Positions 12,215 through 24,207 are shown, numbered from the stretch's first letter. The stretch is DNA of 64,000 nucleotides from Prinsepia uniflora (GCA_032719365.1 CM064870.1:20712738-20776737), one strand, 5' to 3'. Made by a program: numbers and translations. The notes: generated by a model from the sequence alone, not told the origin.

Positions 12215-12990
12215 CGAGTCGGGGTTCGGTCTTACTCGGCCTACACCCCAACACTTGTTATCTTGACTCAAACCTTGGAGTCGGTGTACAGCCTTACTCG
12301 GCTTACACCAACAATTAGACTCAAACATACGAGTCGGAGTTCGGTCTTACTCGGCCTACACCCCAACACTTGTTATTTTTGACTCACACATACGAGTCGG
12401 TGTACAACCTTACTCAGCTTACACCAACACTTAGACTCAAACATACAAGTCGGGGTTCGGTCTTACTCGGCCTACACCCCAACACTGGCTATTTTTTACT
12501 CAAACATTGGGGTCGGTGTACAACCTTACTTGACGTACACCAACAATTAGACTCAAACATACGAGTCGGGGTTCGGTCTTACTTAGCCTACACCCCAACA
12601 CTTGCTATTTTTTACTCAAACATTGGGGTCGGTGTACAGCCTTACTCGACTTACACTAACAATTAGACTCAAACATACGAGTCGGGGTCCAGTCTTACTC
12701 AGCCTACACCCTAACACTTGCTATTTTTGACTCACACATATGAGTCGGTGTACAGCCTTACGCGGCTTACACCAACACTTAGACTCAAACATACGAGTCG
12801 GGGTTCGGTCTTACTCATCCTACACCCCAACACTTGCTATTTTTGACTCAAACATTAGGGTCGGTGTAAAGCCTTACTCAGCTTACACCAACAGTTAGAC
12901 TCAAACATATGAGTCGGGGTTCGGTCTTACTAGGCCTACACCCCAACACTTGCTATTTTTGACTCACATATACAAGTCAATGTGCAGCCT
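12215..12990 (+). repeat. 116-bp tandem repeat array, 7 copies
   Basis: The word 'cgagtcggggttcggtc' or a one-base variant starts at 12,215, 12,330, 12,446, 12,562, 12,678, 12,794 and 12,910. That is a period of 115 once and then 116 exactly. Each unit is itself two related halves ('gagtcggggttcgg..' and 'gagtcggtgtacagcc..') of about 62 and 53 bp. It lies directly after the integrase frame, in the element's 3' untranslated region. Confidence 0.95.
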
Positions 12991-13000
12991 TACTCGGTTT

Positions 13001-14319
13001 TGTTAAAGGCAAGCCTGAGGGCTAGTTGGCCTCTCCCATGACCTAGGTTGGGCTCCTGGCCCATGACCAACTCCTGCCCCACGACTAACACCCATGTGCT
13101 GCTGTTCCCTCTCAACAGCTACAATATGCAACCAATGAAATGCTACCATGTGTCCATTTTGTTTCCAAAGTGTAGCAGTTTGGCTTACTTTGTGTGTGTG
13201 TGTGTGTGTGTGTGTGTTTTTTTTAATTTTAATAATGAGCATCCAAGTTCATAAAAAAATTTAATATTTTTTAAAAGATAATGAGCATCATGTAAAGAAT
13301 AATGAGCATCCAATGAACATTTTTCTATTTTTTTAAATAATTATCCTTAATAAAATAATTATAAAAATTTGAATTCTTATCCCTTACCCCTTCCTATTAG
13401 AAACACAACAAATAGCCTTGGGAAAATGTCATGAACAATGTCATTTGAGGGACTAAACTTTGCCTCTAGCCCCTTACACTTACCTCTATCACTAAACATG
13501 CTCTAAGTGGACTTGGTGGGGTAGGTAGTTATAGATTTTTTACTTATGTGAGAAAACATGGTTTTAACTTTTAAGCTTGAGAATCCAATCCATAATTTTA
13601 ATTTTAATTCAAAATCATGAATGCGTGGTTAGTTAATGAATTAATTGATAAATTGGTATTTTTTTTTTTGTTATCATATAGGTTAGAAACTTTGAATTGT
13701 AATTTAGTAAATAAATCATATTATTTTGTAGTATTCATTATATTATTATTATTTAATTAAAAAAAAATTGTCTAGATCCCACCTAGACACTTATGTGCTA
13801 AGTACCTACCTATCGCCCTAAAAGCGGCTAGCATTTTTGGGCACTAAATTTCGCCTTACACCAATTTCTCACCAAAATCATCATAAATGTCCAAATTTTA
13901 CCCTTTTATTTTCGTTGAAGACAAAGGTTGATGATTCCGATATGAAATATGGGTAACAATAATTGGTAAGGGTGTGTTTAGATGAAGAAATTTACCAAAA
14001 GATTCTTAAATCATAGAATTTAAATTGGACAAATTAATTCTTCTAGAATTGGTGAAGTTTCTTGTTTGGATAGTGTAGCAATAGAAAGGAATTTAAACAT
14101 ATAACTTAATGTTTATATATAGATTATAGTTATAGAAATAGAATTTGGGAAATGACATTTTTATATGAAATTTAAATTGGGGATGTAGGGCATCCAAATT
14201 CCATTTTTTTTAAATTTCTAAATTTCAAATTTATGAACCCAAATAAAAAAATTGATGTATACGAATTTCAAAATTCTGATTTTGAGATTAATGAGAAGAA
14301 GACATTTAAAAACAATTAC
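13001..14319. other. Residual intron sequence of UPF0496 pseudogene
   Basis: No gene is visible. It contains a TG microsatellite (about 13,191-13,217), AT-rich DNA, and stretches at 13,400-13,505 and 13,970-14,170 whose composition resembles MITEs, but I could not pair termini. Confidence 0.5.
13191..13217. repeat. TG dinucleotide microsatellite
   Basis: About 13 TG units followed by a T run. Confidence 0.9.
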
Positions 14320-14368
14320 CAGGGCAGCAAATAAACTTGCGGATCTGAGCGCTAATTCTTTTTCCCAT
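14320..14368 (-). other. Exon 1 coding part of UPF0496 pseudogene
   Basis: ATG at 14,368-14,366 follows a purine-rich 5' leader. The 49 coding bases end in CCCTG followed by GTAATTG, a good plant donor. The codon phase (1) matches exon 2 at 7,354. The peptide is basic, ending in RKFICCP. The exon assignment rests on this phase match plus the promoter and leader layout, not on similarity to a known N-terminus. Confidence 0.55.
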
Positions 14369-14557
14369 TTCACCTCCTCTGCTTTTGAATCTGAAAGCTG
14401 CAAAGAAGGCTTGGAAAATAATAATTGAGAACCAAAAATAAAACTGATGACCAAAAAGAAGCGAAAAACAAGAGGAGAATTGAGAAAGTTGCATGAACGA
14501 TATGAATGAACCTATCGATTTTTCGGTTGAATGATCGATCACACAAGACAAGGCTAG

Positions 14558-14583
14558 CTCTCTCTCTCTCTCTCTCTCTCTCT
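14558..14583 (-). repeat. GA/CT microsatellite in probable 5' UTR
   Basis: About 13 CT units on the plus strand (GA on the transcribed minus strand), between the TATA box and the exon 1 ATG. Confidence 0.85.
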
Positions 14584-14637
14584 GCGTGAGCGGACAAATT
14601 GTGAATGAAAGTGAAATGTATGTGACTTAAACAAGGC

Positions 14638-14646
14638 TTTTTATAC
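14638..14646 (-). promoter_or_regulatory. TATA box, UPF0496 pseudogene
   Basis: Minus-strand TATAAAAAG, about 270 bp upstream of the exon 1 ATG. Downstream is a leader with a (GA)13-type tract at 14,558-14,583, an arrangement common in plant 5' UTRs. Confidence 0.5.
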
Positions 14647-14899
14647 ATACAGCCCAACACAACCAACACATTTCATTTTGCTCTTGCTTGTAAGAAACAT
14701 AGCCCTACTTTTAATCCGGCCTTGTAGAGTTGCAGTGTACGTGAAGGCTTATCACAATTGTTTGGAAGTGTAGCAACAACATTCTACATTTTTCTTCCAA
14801 CCTTTTATACAAATCGGCTCAATCAACATGCAGAACCAATGTTCAAAACGCCGTTAAACATTTTTAGGATGGTTAGTAAGGACCTAGTGCCTAGGCGAT

Positions 14900-15489
14900 T
14901 GTTGAATCAAAAATCGAACCCGCCGCGAAAAGTCCTCACAATTCCTGCAAATAGCAAACAATTAGCTATCGTTGTCTCGATCTATTACCCAGGGGGTTGT
15001 TCGACCAAAAACATTCTGATGCTTAAGTTAGCTTTGAGAGAGGAAAAGGATATACTTCGAAGTGAAAAATCGATGTACCTTGGAAGTGAAATGAGCTTCG
15101 TTATTTATAGGAAAACCTTGGAAGTCTCGGAGCATTCGGATAAGTCGATTTAAATTTGTAATAAATAATATATATTAAATATATTACTTTATAATAATAA
15201 TTGTAATAATTGTTCATTATGATTATAATGACAATAATGTTAATGTTAATTACGATAATCATGATGATTAATATTTATAACGAACGTTTCATTGTTATAA
15301 ATAATTAATTGCCTCTCGGAGAGTATAGGCGTTTAACCCGATTTAATATTGCACTTAGCTGGAAATACATTATTAAACATGCAGGTGTTTGTTAGCCATT
15401 AATGTCATTACCAGGGGTAATTTGGTCATTTCGGAAATTATGGGCCTCGTGGCAGCTCCACAATATTGGAGTGATTTTTGTGTTCCACA
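14900..15489 (-). repeat. 3' LTR of minus-strand Tat element
   Basis: 590 bp, aligned by eye to 34,898-35,491 with scattered substitutions and small indels (for example a 5-bp block near 14,950 and a short block near 15,327 differ). The polypurine tract GATGTGGGGGCATT (minus strand, 15,490-15,503) lies directly beside it. Confidence 0.9.
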
Positions 15490-15503
15490 AATGCCCCCAC
15501 ATC

Positions 15504-16799
15504 GGGAATCCGAAGGGGCATACAATTTTTGGAATTCCAATCATCAAGTTTTGTTGGGTTTTATTTTTTCTTTTTTCCCGTATTGAAGAAAAGTGGTGAG
15601 CTCTTAAATAAATTAGTAAGGTATATACATGTATTTATACACGTATTTTTGTGTTGAAAATAGGTATGTTTCCATTTTTGTTTTGAGCTAACCTTTATGA
15701 GATTTAAAGATTTTTGTCAACTCTAAGTGAAAAACGTACCAATTAAATGGCTTTAATTTGAATTAAATGAAATTCAACTCAATTAAATGAGATTTACCAA
15801 TTAAATGATTTTAATTTCAATTAAATGAATTTTTTTGCTTAAATTGAGCCGTTGTGATTTTCCATTTGTTTAAATAGCTGCAAGAGGGGAAGAGTCCATA
15901 TACGATTGTTTTATATGATTTAAAAACAAAGGAAAGACTGCTTGGAGAAAAGGGGCTATTCGTCAAGGTAAGGTTCGGATTTCTTCACTTTTTATTTTAT
16001 ATTTATTTTGGTGGCGTGTTGTAAAGTCATTGTAGTGGTGTTGTGGTTGTGGCTGGTCTCACCTGCTAAAATCAAATGGCTGGATTTGATTAAGGAAAAG
16101 AATTTCCTAAGCTTATCATTTCAAAGGAGACTTTTTGGGAGCAGCTGTGGGATCAGACGATTGAACCTATGGTAGCATCTAGCGCATCTGCGCCAAGCAC
16201 GAACATCGACTGCGAGAATGGGACCCATCTTCTGCTGCACGTCGGCTTGTGGGAGGTTGGAGGCGCCTCACATGCTGGCTCTGATTGATGGACCAGACGG
16301 GCTGGCGGAGAGCAGCAAGCTGGAACGTACGAAGTGGCGGGCTGGAGCGAACTGGCAGGCGGGCCCGCATGTAACGTGGTCCTGCTAGTGCTCAAAAGTT
16401 ACTTTTCGTGTGTCAGGAGTTGATTAGGGCGCCAGGCAGGCCGGGATCGCAATCGTCTGCGGCTCCGTTAATGCCAAAATGTCGCTCCACGTGTTGGGAT
16501 CCATGTCGTCCGTTCTGGGGCATCAGAGACCGCTGGGTGACGTTGTGAAGGCTCGTTGAAGCTATTTGCAGTTTTTTTGTTCCTGTTATTTGCGGGTCCA
16601 TATATTTTTACTTCATAGATATATATTTATTTAGTCAACTTTAGTTATTAAATTTTTCATAAATATATATACATATATTTAATCTAAAACGTTTTTTCTT
16701 CGCGGCTTCATACTTTTGCCCATTCCGGGGGTTCTGGACATCTGTTGGCAACGATTCTAAGGGCCATTTCTTCCATCCTTCCAAGGTGTTCATTTTAAA
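15504..16799. other. Non-coding part of Tat element before the antisense ORF
   Basis: Between the 3' LTR/polypurine tract and the first antisense-ORF segment. The 15,600-16,000 part is AT-rich. The 16,150-16,600 part is clearly GC-richer and may be the upstream region or a first exon of the antisense gene. I see no recognisable protein. Confidence 0.4.
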
Positions 16800-17576
16800 A
16801 TGCATCTAGGTACTCTTCTGGATCGGTCCTATAAACTCGCATTATGGGAAAGTGGCGGTTCTCATAGCCAAAGTCCATACCGTGGGAAGGACATGGAGTT
16901 TGAGAAACCTAAAGACTTAAATGAGTGGAAAGCTCGCAATCAGATTGCCTTTTCGGACAACGTTTCCGTGGATCTTGGCGACATATGTTCCTCTATGAAG
17001 GCCCTTAAGCATGGAAGAGGAAAAACACATGCTGGCGGTTGATGGACTAAATTCCACCCTCTGATCATTGGTTGGGTTTTAAGTTCCCGTTCTCGAAGTT
17101 CTTCTCCAAGATTATTGGTCGGATGGGATGCAACCCTGCTCAACTGGACGTCGATGCCTATCGACACATCATGTGTTTTGAGAAGCTGAACAAATTCTTT
17201 GGATTGGGACTTGCTAAAGATGAATTATGGCATTGCTATTCTGTGTCGCACAATGGGATTATCGGTGGTCGAATTTCTCGAGTCGTTCCCAAGGTGGAGC
17301 TGTTTTTTAGGACAGAGTTTGATGACAACATGTATAGATTCAGCTGCATCGAAGTAAGAGGCGCTTGGGACAAATATGCCTCCCCGGACTTGAGGATCAC
17401 CTAGCAGTTCCACATGTTCGATGAGATGTACAGTGGGTTTGAAGGTCATCCTGATCTAAAAAAGATTGACATGGCCATGAATGTTCCTCCAGAGTTTCGA
17501 GATATGAGCTGGCTACTCTCTCTACTTAGAGACATGAATGGCGGGAGGCCTTCTAACAGCCTAATCAAGGAGTGGC
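16800..17576 (+). pseudogene. Antisense accessory ORF of Tat element, 5' part
   Basis: This is on the opposite strand to gag-pol, between integrase and the 3' LTR. The conserved-looking segment at 17,072-17,404 (FPFSKFFSKIIGRMGCNPAQ, then WHCYSVSHNG and VELFFRTEFDDNMYRFSCIE) resembles the plant 'putative gypsy type transposon' domain (Pfam PF04195). An upstream piece (16,800-17,042) is in another frame. A TAG at 17,401-17,403 is followed in frame by FDEMYSGFEGHPDLKKIDMA up to the insertion point. The reading frame continues at 27,174 beyond the inserted element. Antisense accessory ORFs are known in Tat-group elements such as maize Grande. The family call is from memory of the domain pattern. 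Confidence 0.6.
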
Positions 17577-18439
17577 TGACACGACCCATCCCAATCCCCC
17601 TAGGATTACCATGGGATGTGCCATGCTCCCGTCTGACAAGAGGTGTCAGACAAGGGATAACCTATTGCCACTGCCCAAACGGGCTTCCAGAGTGCGTAAG
17701 GATCGATGGAGGAGGTGTGCGATGCTCAAGTCTCTGCTGCAGTTGCATCCGGAATCAACCTGAAGGGCATTGAAAACAAAAGCTGTGAGTGGACGAAAAA
17801 TAAACAAGTCTGTTTAAAACATTTATAAGACATTTATGCCCCTCAGTAAAATCATATGCATGCACCAAAAACCAATAATCCCATATTTATTTTGAAATAA
17901 CCATTAGAGCCTTAGCCCGGAAACCAAAGCATAGTTTCAAATTCCAAAAGTCAATCCAAGAGTTATTTCGTCAATCCAGTAATATTCATTTATTATTTTT
18001 CCATCTCCAGCATCCCCGATGCCTAGCGTCCTAGACGCTTGACGTTCCAGACGTCATATCTCACGGTATTAAGCAACGCGTGCTGCCCGGGGTCTCACCG
18101 GGTCCATATCTCTGACATCCCCGATGTCTGACGTCCATGACGTCTAGCAATCCTGCTCCTGGATCACTATACGGTCCGGTAGCTCCGTATAATGAGCCCT
18201 CGCAGGCAATGTAGCGTGACTTCTCCAGTGTCCCCGACACTTGGAGGAGACCAGGATATAAATATCCTCATATCGAGATGGTTTTATGGAACACATTCAA
18301 TTATTCATTTCCAAAATATCACAAGGGTCCTGCCCCGAATTTCCATAAAACCGTCATAAGTCCAAATAGTTGAATCAAATCCGAAATAGTTTATTCAATT
18401 CCATTTTAGGGTCCCCGACCCGAAATCACATATACAAGT

Positions 18440-18580
18440 CAACTGGGCTCCTGGCCCGATTCATCAGTTAACTGGGCCCCTGGCCCGATTTCATAATTCA
18501 ATTGGGCCCCTGGCCCGATTAACAAATTAACTGGGCCCCTGGCCCGATTAACAAATTAACTGGGCCCCTGGCCCGATTCA
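18440..18580. repeat. About 30-bp minisatellite in LTR (5 units)
   Basis: Units of 'aactgggcccctggcccgat' plus about 10 AT-rich bases, five copies. The same array is at 25,086-25,226 in the partner LTR. Diverged equivalents occur in the other LTRs ('gcatgagacccagttatg'). Confidence 0.85.
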
Positions 18581-20001
18581 TTTTAACAAATCCGTAACCG
18601 TTTCATGAAATCATATCCATCCATATTTATGGAAATCAGTGCAAATCTAGAAAACCTCGATTCACGTGCAAACACGTAAATCGCCTCGAAATGTGTGAAA
18701 ACATATAAATTCACTGATATCCAAAATAAATCATATAATCACAATTATAACAATCATGAAACAGTTATGCATGCATCGAATTTATAAAACCAATGTCCAC
18801 TCACAGACCGTTTAACCGAGTGCCTCGATACGCGTGCCATAGACCTTCCCGGGCCACACCACTATCACCAGGACTCCCAATCCTGTTCAAATCACATTAG
18901 AGGATCACTAACCTCATCATTAACATCCTATTCAAGTCCCATAATTTTCCCGAATTTTTAAGTATTTTTAAACTCGATTTAAAACCTTCGGACATCCCGA
19001 ACAATACTGAAACGGGATCCGATCGACACGAAACCAACGCTAAAATGTTCGTTACATTGTATAGGATAAAAGTCATGTTGACCTCACCTCGAGATTCGTG
19101 CCCACGCGCCGTCACGCGCCGCCGTGAGTGGCTACGCGTGAAAGCCACGCGCCTGCTACAGTGACTGCTACAGTGTTCCTTCTTCACCCGAATGACTGGT
19201 AAACGGGTCTGATTACCCGCGATAGGATCCGGTTCAATCATACCCAATTCGACATCAATTCAATCCGTTCTTTCAACTGATCCCTTGTAATCAATCACCA
19301 TTTAAGTTCTGTAAATCGAATTACACAATTTAGGGTCCAAATCCTCACGACTCTCGATCGATCCTTGACGGGTTTCCAATTCGGGTTCACCGATTCCGTC
19401 CCTGATTTCCAAATTAATTCATTCAGTTAGCATCGTGAGAGTGTAAGAGACATTTCTACAAGGTCAATTTGAGAAATACTTACCTCAAACCCACTGAACA
19501 CAAGCTCGACTTTGAGCTGCCATGGAAGTTCAGTTCTTCCTCAATCCGTCATGGTTTCTCTTCGTTCTTGAAGCAAAGCTGATCGTTTTGATCCCAGAAG
19601 ACCCAAAGTAAACTCCATTTTGTTCGTCACGGCCCAAATGTTCCAATTCGAAATTCCCTCCAATTCCCCGAAATTTGATTCCCGAATTACACCACCTCAC
19701 TCAGTCCCCCGTGCTCTCCCTCAGCCAGAACCTTCCCCAAATCACCAATTATCCATTTGTGCAATCAATTGTGGAAGGGAGATTGGCAATGGCCAGAACC
19801 CAATTCTCATTTTTGCTTGTTCACGGGTGAGGGAGGAATGATCAGAAATAGAAGGGAGGGATGAGATGGACGGCTGTGATGCAATCTGGGGGTGGAATGG
19901 ATGGCTCAGATCAAAAGCAGGGATTTAATCCTAAATTATTATATAGTGGAAACTTTAGTATATAGTTTATGATTAGTGGATCAAGATCCAATCTAGCCGT
20001 C

Positions 20002-20027
20002 GGATGAGTGACACTTGTCACTCATCC
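20002..20027. repeat. Conserved dyad-symmetric motif in LTR
   Basis: 12-bp arms GGATGAGTGACA and TGTCACTCATCC around a CT centre. Copies occur at the same relative LTR position at 2,709, 26,647, 38,320, 43,471, 47,153 and 50,378, some with compensating changes. It could form a hairpin in the RNA or bind a dimeric protein; either role is inference. Confidence 0.8.
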
Positions 20028-20528
20028 AAGTGTCCTCCAACCACCATTTCAGAATAAAATAATCAACACAGTTACCGAGACGTAACTTCCCCGATTTCAC
20101 GTTTCAGACCATAACTTCCTCGTACGAAGTCCGATTTCGGCGTGCCGCCTGTCGTTGGATTCGCATCGACGAAACCTCCATAACGGTCCTTGGCCCCCGG
20201 CCATCGGACATCCTGGTCAAAAAGTCAACATTTCCCCTTCTTTCGTCCAAATTACGAAAATGCCCTTGAACTTCCGTACATCATAACTTTCACCACGAAC
20301 GTCGGAATCGAACGTGCCACCTGTCTATGAACTCGTGACGTCCCAAACTACATCACGGTCATCAGTCAAAGTCCATTTGACCATCCGAAATAAAAGTCAA
20401 CATTTTGCCCACGCCCAGGGGCAAAACGGTCATTTTGCACAATTCGTCCGAAATCGCCCAACTAATCCCAGATTAGTAAATCATAATTAAATATTATTAG
20501 ATCCCGATATTCGGGACGGGTCGTTACA

Positions 20529-20541
20529 ACCTTCCCTCCTT
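20529..20541 (-). other. Polypurine tract of LARD-like element
   Basis: The minus strand reads AAGGAGGGAAGGT immediately before the 3' LTR start TGTAACGACCC. Confidence 0.88.
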
Positions 20542-23500
20542 AAAGAATTTCGTCCTCGAAATTACCAACAACCTTATTCCACAACCACCTTGTGGAAAAC
20601 ATTTCGACCTCACGTCTGTGTACACCTGTACACCCACTTACTGGAACAACACCAGTCGTCTGTACCCAGGCATCCCATCACATGTCATACATCACAATAG
20701 CAACAACACTCGACCACCGCGAGTGGAAATGATCACCTGATCCGCGATAAAATCGCATAACCATTTAGCTGACTCCTTCAGCTAAACGGTTCCCTTCCAT
20801 TGCCAATAAATCCTTACATTTGCTCCCATTGGGAGTCACCAAATCTCATTTGTCAGTCCATGCTGACACCACCAGTCAAACTGTCACCACAAAGCTTTAC
20901 CACCCTAGTAAAGCTCCAACCATTTGTCCGTCGGTGACAACACCACGTACTACATCACTCTCGATGTAGCACAAGATCAACCACATGATCTCAATTCTCA
21001 GGGCAAGCCCAATCCTGCGACACAAAATACTCTCAATGTCCATAATTGCCGACTCCCTCAGCGAACCAAAACGCTGGGAAATCACGGTGTGATCCAGTCA
21101 CACAAGGCTACTCGTGGTTACTCAGACCACCAATTCACTCATCCTGAGTGTACGTATACCGTCAACTTACTCCATCAAGTGGTGTAACTGGAACACATTG
21201 AACACCAGCCCAGCAGTGAACACACATCTCAATACTAGGGTCCCACAAGCCAACCATGGCTAAGAGCACCTGCTCATAAAATCACTGAACCCGACAAGAT
21301 CAATCTGCCCAGCGCACAGTATCCAATGTCCAGTCCACAATACAGCCAAACAAATGATATCAGAACCAAGCCGATTACCAACACATTAGTTACACACCAC
21401 TGGTACATCCCATGTACCGCCATTAGGCACCACTCAGCCTAACCAGTATCAATCCTCGTACAACGTACCCTGTACGTACCTCAATCCATCAATCTGACTA
21501 TAGCCACCCAGGTCATAGCCAAACACGTTCTAGTAATGAAGTACATTTGCCCAAACCAACATGAGACAAAACGAACTCCACCCGTCATCTAGTTCCAATT
21601 CTGAATCCGAATTCGCAATTTCGTAAGAAATCCCGAATCCGAACCCAAACATCATGTTTTTAATCCATGTCCAAATCCGAATCCGAAATCATTATTCCGT
21701 AAGCTAGCATTGGAATAATCATTCCGTACCCAAATCCAGTAATCCATTTTCGAGCTTCGCAATCGAATCCTGAATCGTCACCCAGAAATTTGATTCCAAA
21801 ACCCAAAATCTCGTTTACGTCCATCTAGACGTAACATAACCGAATCTATCGGTTGCCTGTCCAAAACAATCGATTGACTTCATAGAGAAGCCAATCCCAA
21901 TATCCACACGTCAAAGGCTGACAAAATCCGACCACATCGGTAACCAACTCAACCAAGTCACAAACCATATGGACTCACTCCGAAAAGAAGTTCAGTCCCG
22001 CCATTTACGACTCACATATCAAGGTAAGAGTGATAAACTCTCCACCCAGCTGGATCATCAAGATCACAATCCATATCCATCGCTACGTCACCCGACAAAT
22101 AACATCACGATCCTAGATCGTCACATCGACCAAAGTCGACAACATCACAAATCAGATCCACTTAGGATCCACACATGCTCACATCGCTAACAATCCATCT
22201 GGAAGCTGATCGTAGGGTCTTACACCCTCAATTGAATCCTTCGCCAAATTTCCCTTGGTGGAAAGATGACCACGCATATCACCACCAAATCCAAAATCAT
22301 ACAAAACTTCTTGTGTCCAATGAATCCAAGCCAAACATGGGTCCACCCACCAATGCACGCTCAACGTACTGGTAACAACAATCATCATCTGCCACAGCAG
22401 GAAATAAGAAGTCAACCCCAATGACTTCGGAGTACCAATTACCAATGCGGAGACGAGCACTCCTCTCGTCTCCCAATCACAACTCTCCCCAAATCGGGAG
22501 TTCCAACCATGTTGGAAACAGACATGCTCCCAAAGAGATGTCAAGTCCATCCACTGGACTTCCCATGTCCATACCTCACTTGGACCACCACGTATCCAAA
22601 ATCAATTCATTACTCGGACATCACGTCCGTCAATAATCATGTATGCACACACCCCGATTCCGAACGGAAATTTTCTCAACTCTGCCTGGATGTGCATACC
22701 ATATTGACTTCGTCTCACATCTCAACCTTAACAGGTTCAATCCTCAGGTTCCAGTGATTCACAATCACAAAATCCCACATCAATACCACGAATGGTTTCC
22801 CCGACTTTTCCAATTTCAATAATTTCCTTGTACTTCCTGGGGATATAAGAAGTATACCATCTCACCAATCTCGGAGTTGACAACAACTCCCCAAATCCAC
22901 TGATTCTCATGACGTAGGGAACATCGTCCCTAGATTCCCCAAGTTTCAATCATACCTTAATATCCATTCATCACTTGTCATCATATACCTGTTAGGACTT
23001 ATCCCAACACGACACAACCTCCACTGGATCCCATCCAGTCCGAGACTCGACCACCACTGAGTCGCAGATACCAATCAGCTGTTCATCATGACAGAGTCAC
23101 ACCCCAACTGGTGGCTCATCGTCATCACAATTACTGTCACCTGCACCAGCGCTAGTACCAGCACCAACGCATCATCATCAACACTAGTACCAGCACACAG
23201 GCATCCATACTAGTATTGGCATAAAGGTATCACCATACCAACATCCATACATAGCACACGAACACATGGCTAGCACACTGTGTGTTAAGTTGTTATCCTG
23301 GATCTCCGTTCATTACGAACGACGATCCCGTAACAGCACTCGTACCCCACGACTATGGGTACCTCCAATTTGACCACTGGCACATCAGGATGATGGACGT
23401 TCCCTGAACATCCCCTGATCCTCAAGTGTGAAAGCCACACAAAATACCCTCGATAGCCAGTCATCTCGACACAACTGTCGACCAACAGTCATCGTTGTCA

Positions 23501-24207
23501 AGATCCGTATCCACACATCATACTACCATTCGATCCCACATGGAAATCCATATTTCATAACCGCATCCGTGGATCGAACCCATAAGGCTCACTAGAACCA
23601 TCCACATGGTCATCCGCGACCTCAGCCGCTCACCGCAGCACAAGTTCTCATTTTAAGTTCACTTTTTCTGCCCATCAATTATAAATTAGGATTCCAAAGT
23701 CACACCCTAGGGTTCCACCGAACCCAACTGCCTTTTGCAGTAAAATCCACAACCTGACCGACCCCGCGGTCCTGACATCGTATAGACGTCCAATCCAATC
23801 CAATTGTCAACTCAACGTGGGTTCCATCGTGGGTTCCACCACGAAGGTCATCGGCTAACTCCGATGCACCAACACCCCGTACACTAGCCAACACTACCAG
23901 GGTCCAAAACATAGACCAATACTAAATTGAGTTTCGCATTTCCATAACATTATTCCAATGGGGTTCCCTGAACCTAGCTGTGCCCAGCAGCACAACAATC
24001 CATCATCACGTGACCGAACCGACGGTCCCACATTACCGGTTAATCGTATACAACCCACTTGGGTTGAATCGCATCAATGCACGGCGTATCGGGCCAAACA
24101 CACCCAATCCACCATTCAAACCCAAAACTATCTATCAGGTTGACAACGGAACTGCAGCCCAAAGAGACATCACACCCTCGTCCTTCGCGCACAAAAGAGC
24201 AAAACCT
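20542..24207. other. Non-coding interior of LARD-like element
   Basis: No frame above 142 codons and none recognisable. No protease, RT, RNase H or integrase motif is visible on either strand. The plus strand is rich in C and A with many short 'catcac/accac' words. The interior must depend on an autonomous relative for mobility. Confidence 0.7.

Larger units (their letters stand above)
7382..13000 (+). mobile_element. Degenerate Tat-lineage Ty3/gypsy element without 3' LTR
   Basis: The order is 5' LTR, primer site, gag remnant, protease, RT, RNase H, a second RNase H and integrase, then a tandem array. The second RNase H between RT-RNase H and integrase, and the TGGCGCCGTCTG primer site, are hallmarks of the Tat group. 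No second copy of the 488-bp LTR is present, so the right boundary near 13,000 is where similarity to the array stops. It sits in the intron of the minus-strand UPF0496 pseudogene, in the opposite orientation. Confidence 0.85.
6310..14368 (-). pseudogene. UPF0496 family (At3g19330-like) pseudogene, two exons
   Basis: The function of the family is poorly known. Members are plant proteins with a long helical region and one membrane-like hydrophobic stretch. Exon 1 (14,368-14,320) encodes 16 codons beginning MGKRISAQ and ends at a GT donor (14,319). Exon 2 starts at 7,354 after a pyrimidine-rich CACAG acceptor. The phase-1 join makes a GAT codon and enters the frame that carries REEYVNAFRTESY. 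Exon 2 then shows the family blocks STTAARFPSYRLFAEHLL, CGLLLKDIDRT, SRLVARLNDELEHM and LDELEEHL. Three indels break it: near 6,720 (before ALIVAMPAF), near 6,590 (before the TVSRLVARL block) and near 6,400 (before the MTINRVRNLVVKEIL block). The restored frame stops at 6,312-6,310. The intron holds a Tat-lineage retrotransposon in the opposite orientation. The indels could be assembly errors, in which case this is a real gene. The splice model is my inference. Confidence 0.75.
17577..20528 (-). repeat. 3' LTR of LARD-like element
   Basis: 2,952 bp. It differs from 24,222-27,173 by roughly 25-30 substitutions and no net length change (by-eye count), about 1%. It contains the 30-bp minisatellite at 18,440-18,580 and the dyad at 20,002-20,027. 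Confidence 0.92.

Noticed and set aside
12182..12666. Repetitive open frames after integrase
   Set aside because: They arise from the 116-bp array, whose period is not a multiple of three, so the frame is not maintained.
12215..12990. CRISPR-like spaced repeats
   Set aside because: The repeats are contiguous 116-bp units with no unique spacers, in a plant retrotransposon.
13380..14220. One or two MITEs in the UPF0496 intron
   Set aside because: The composition and words such as 'gggtgtgtttagatgaag' are suggestive, but I could not find paired termini or target duplications.
22179..22550. 123-codon minus-strand frame in the LARD-like interior
   Set aside because: It has the right orientation for a gag, but the composition is Trp/Ser/Leu-rich without a gag or CCHC motif. 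I treat it as chance.
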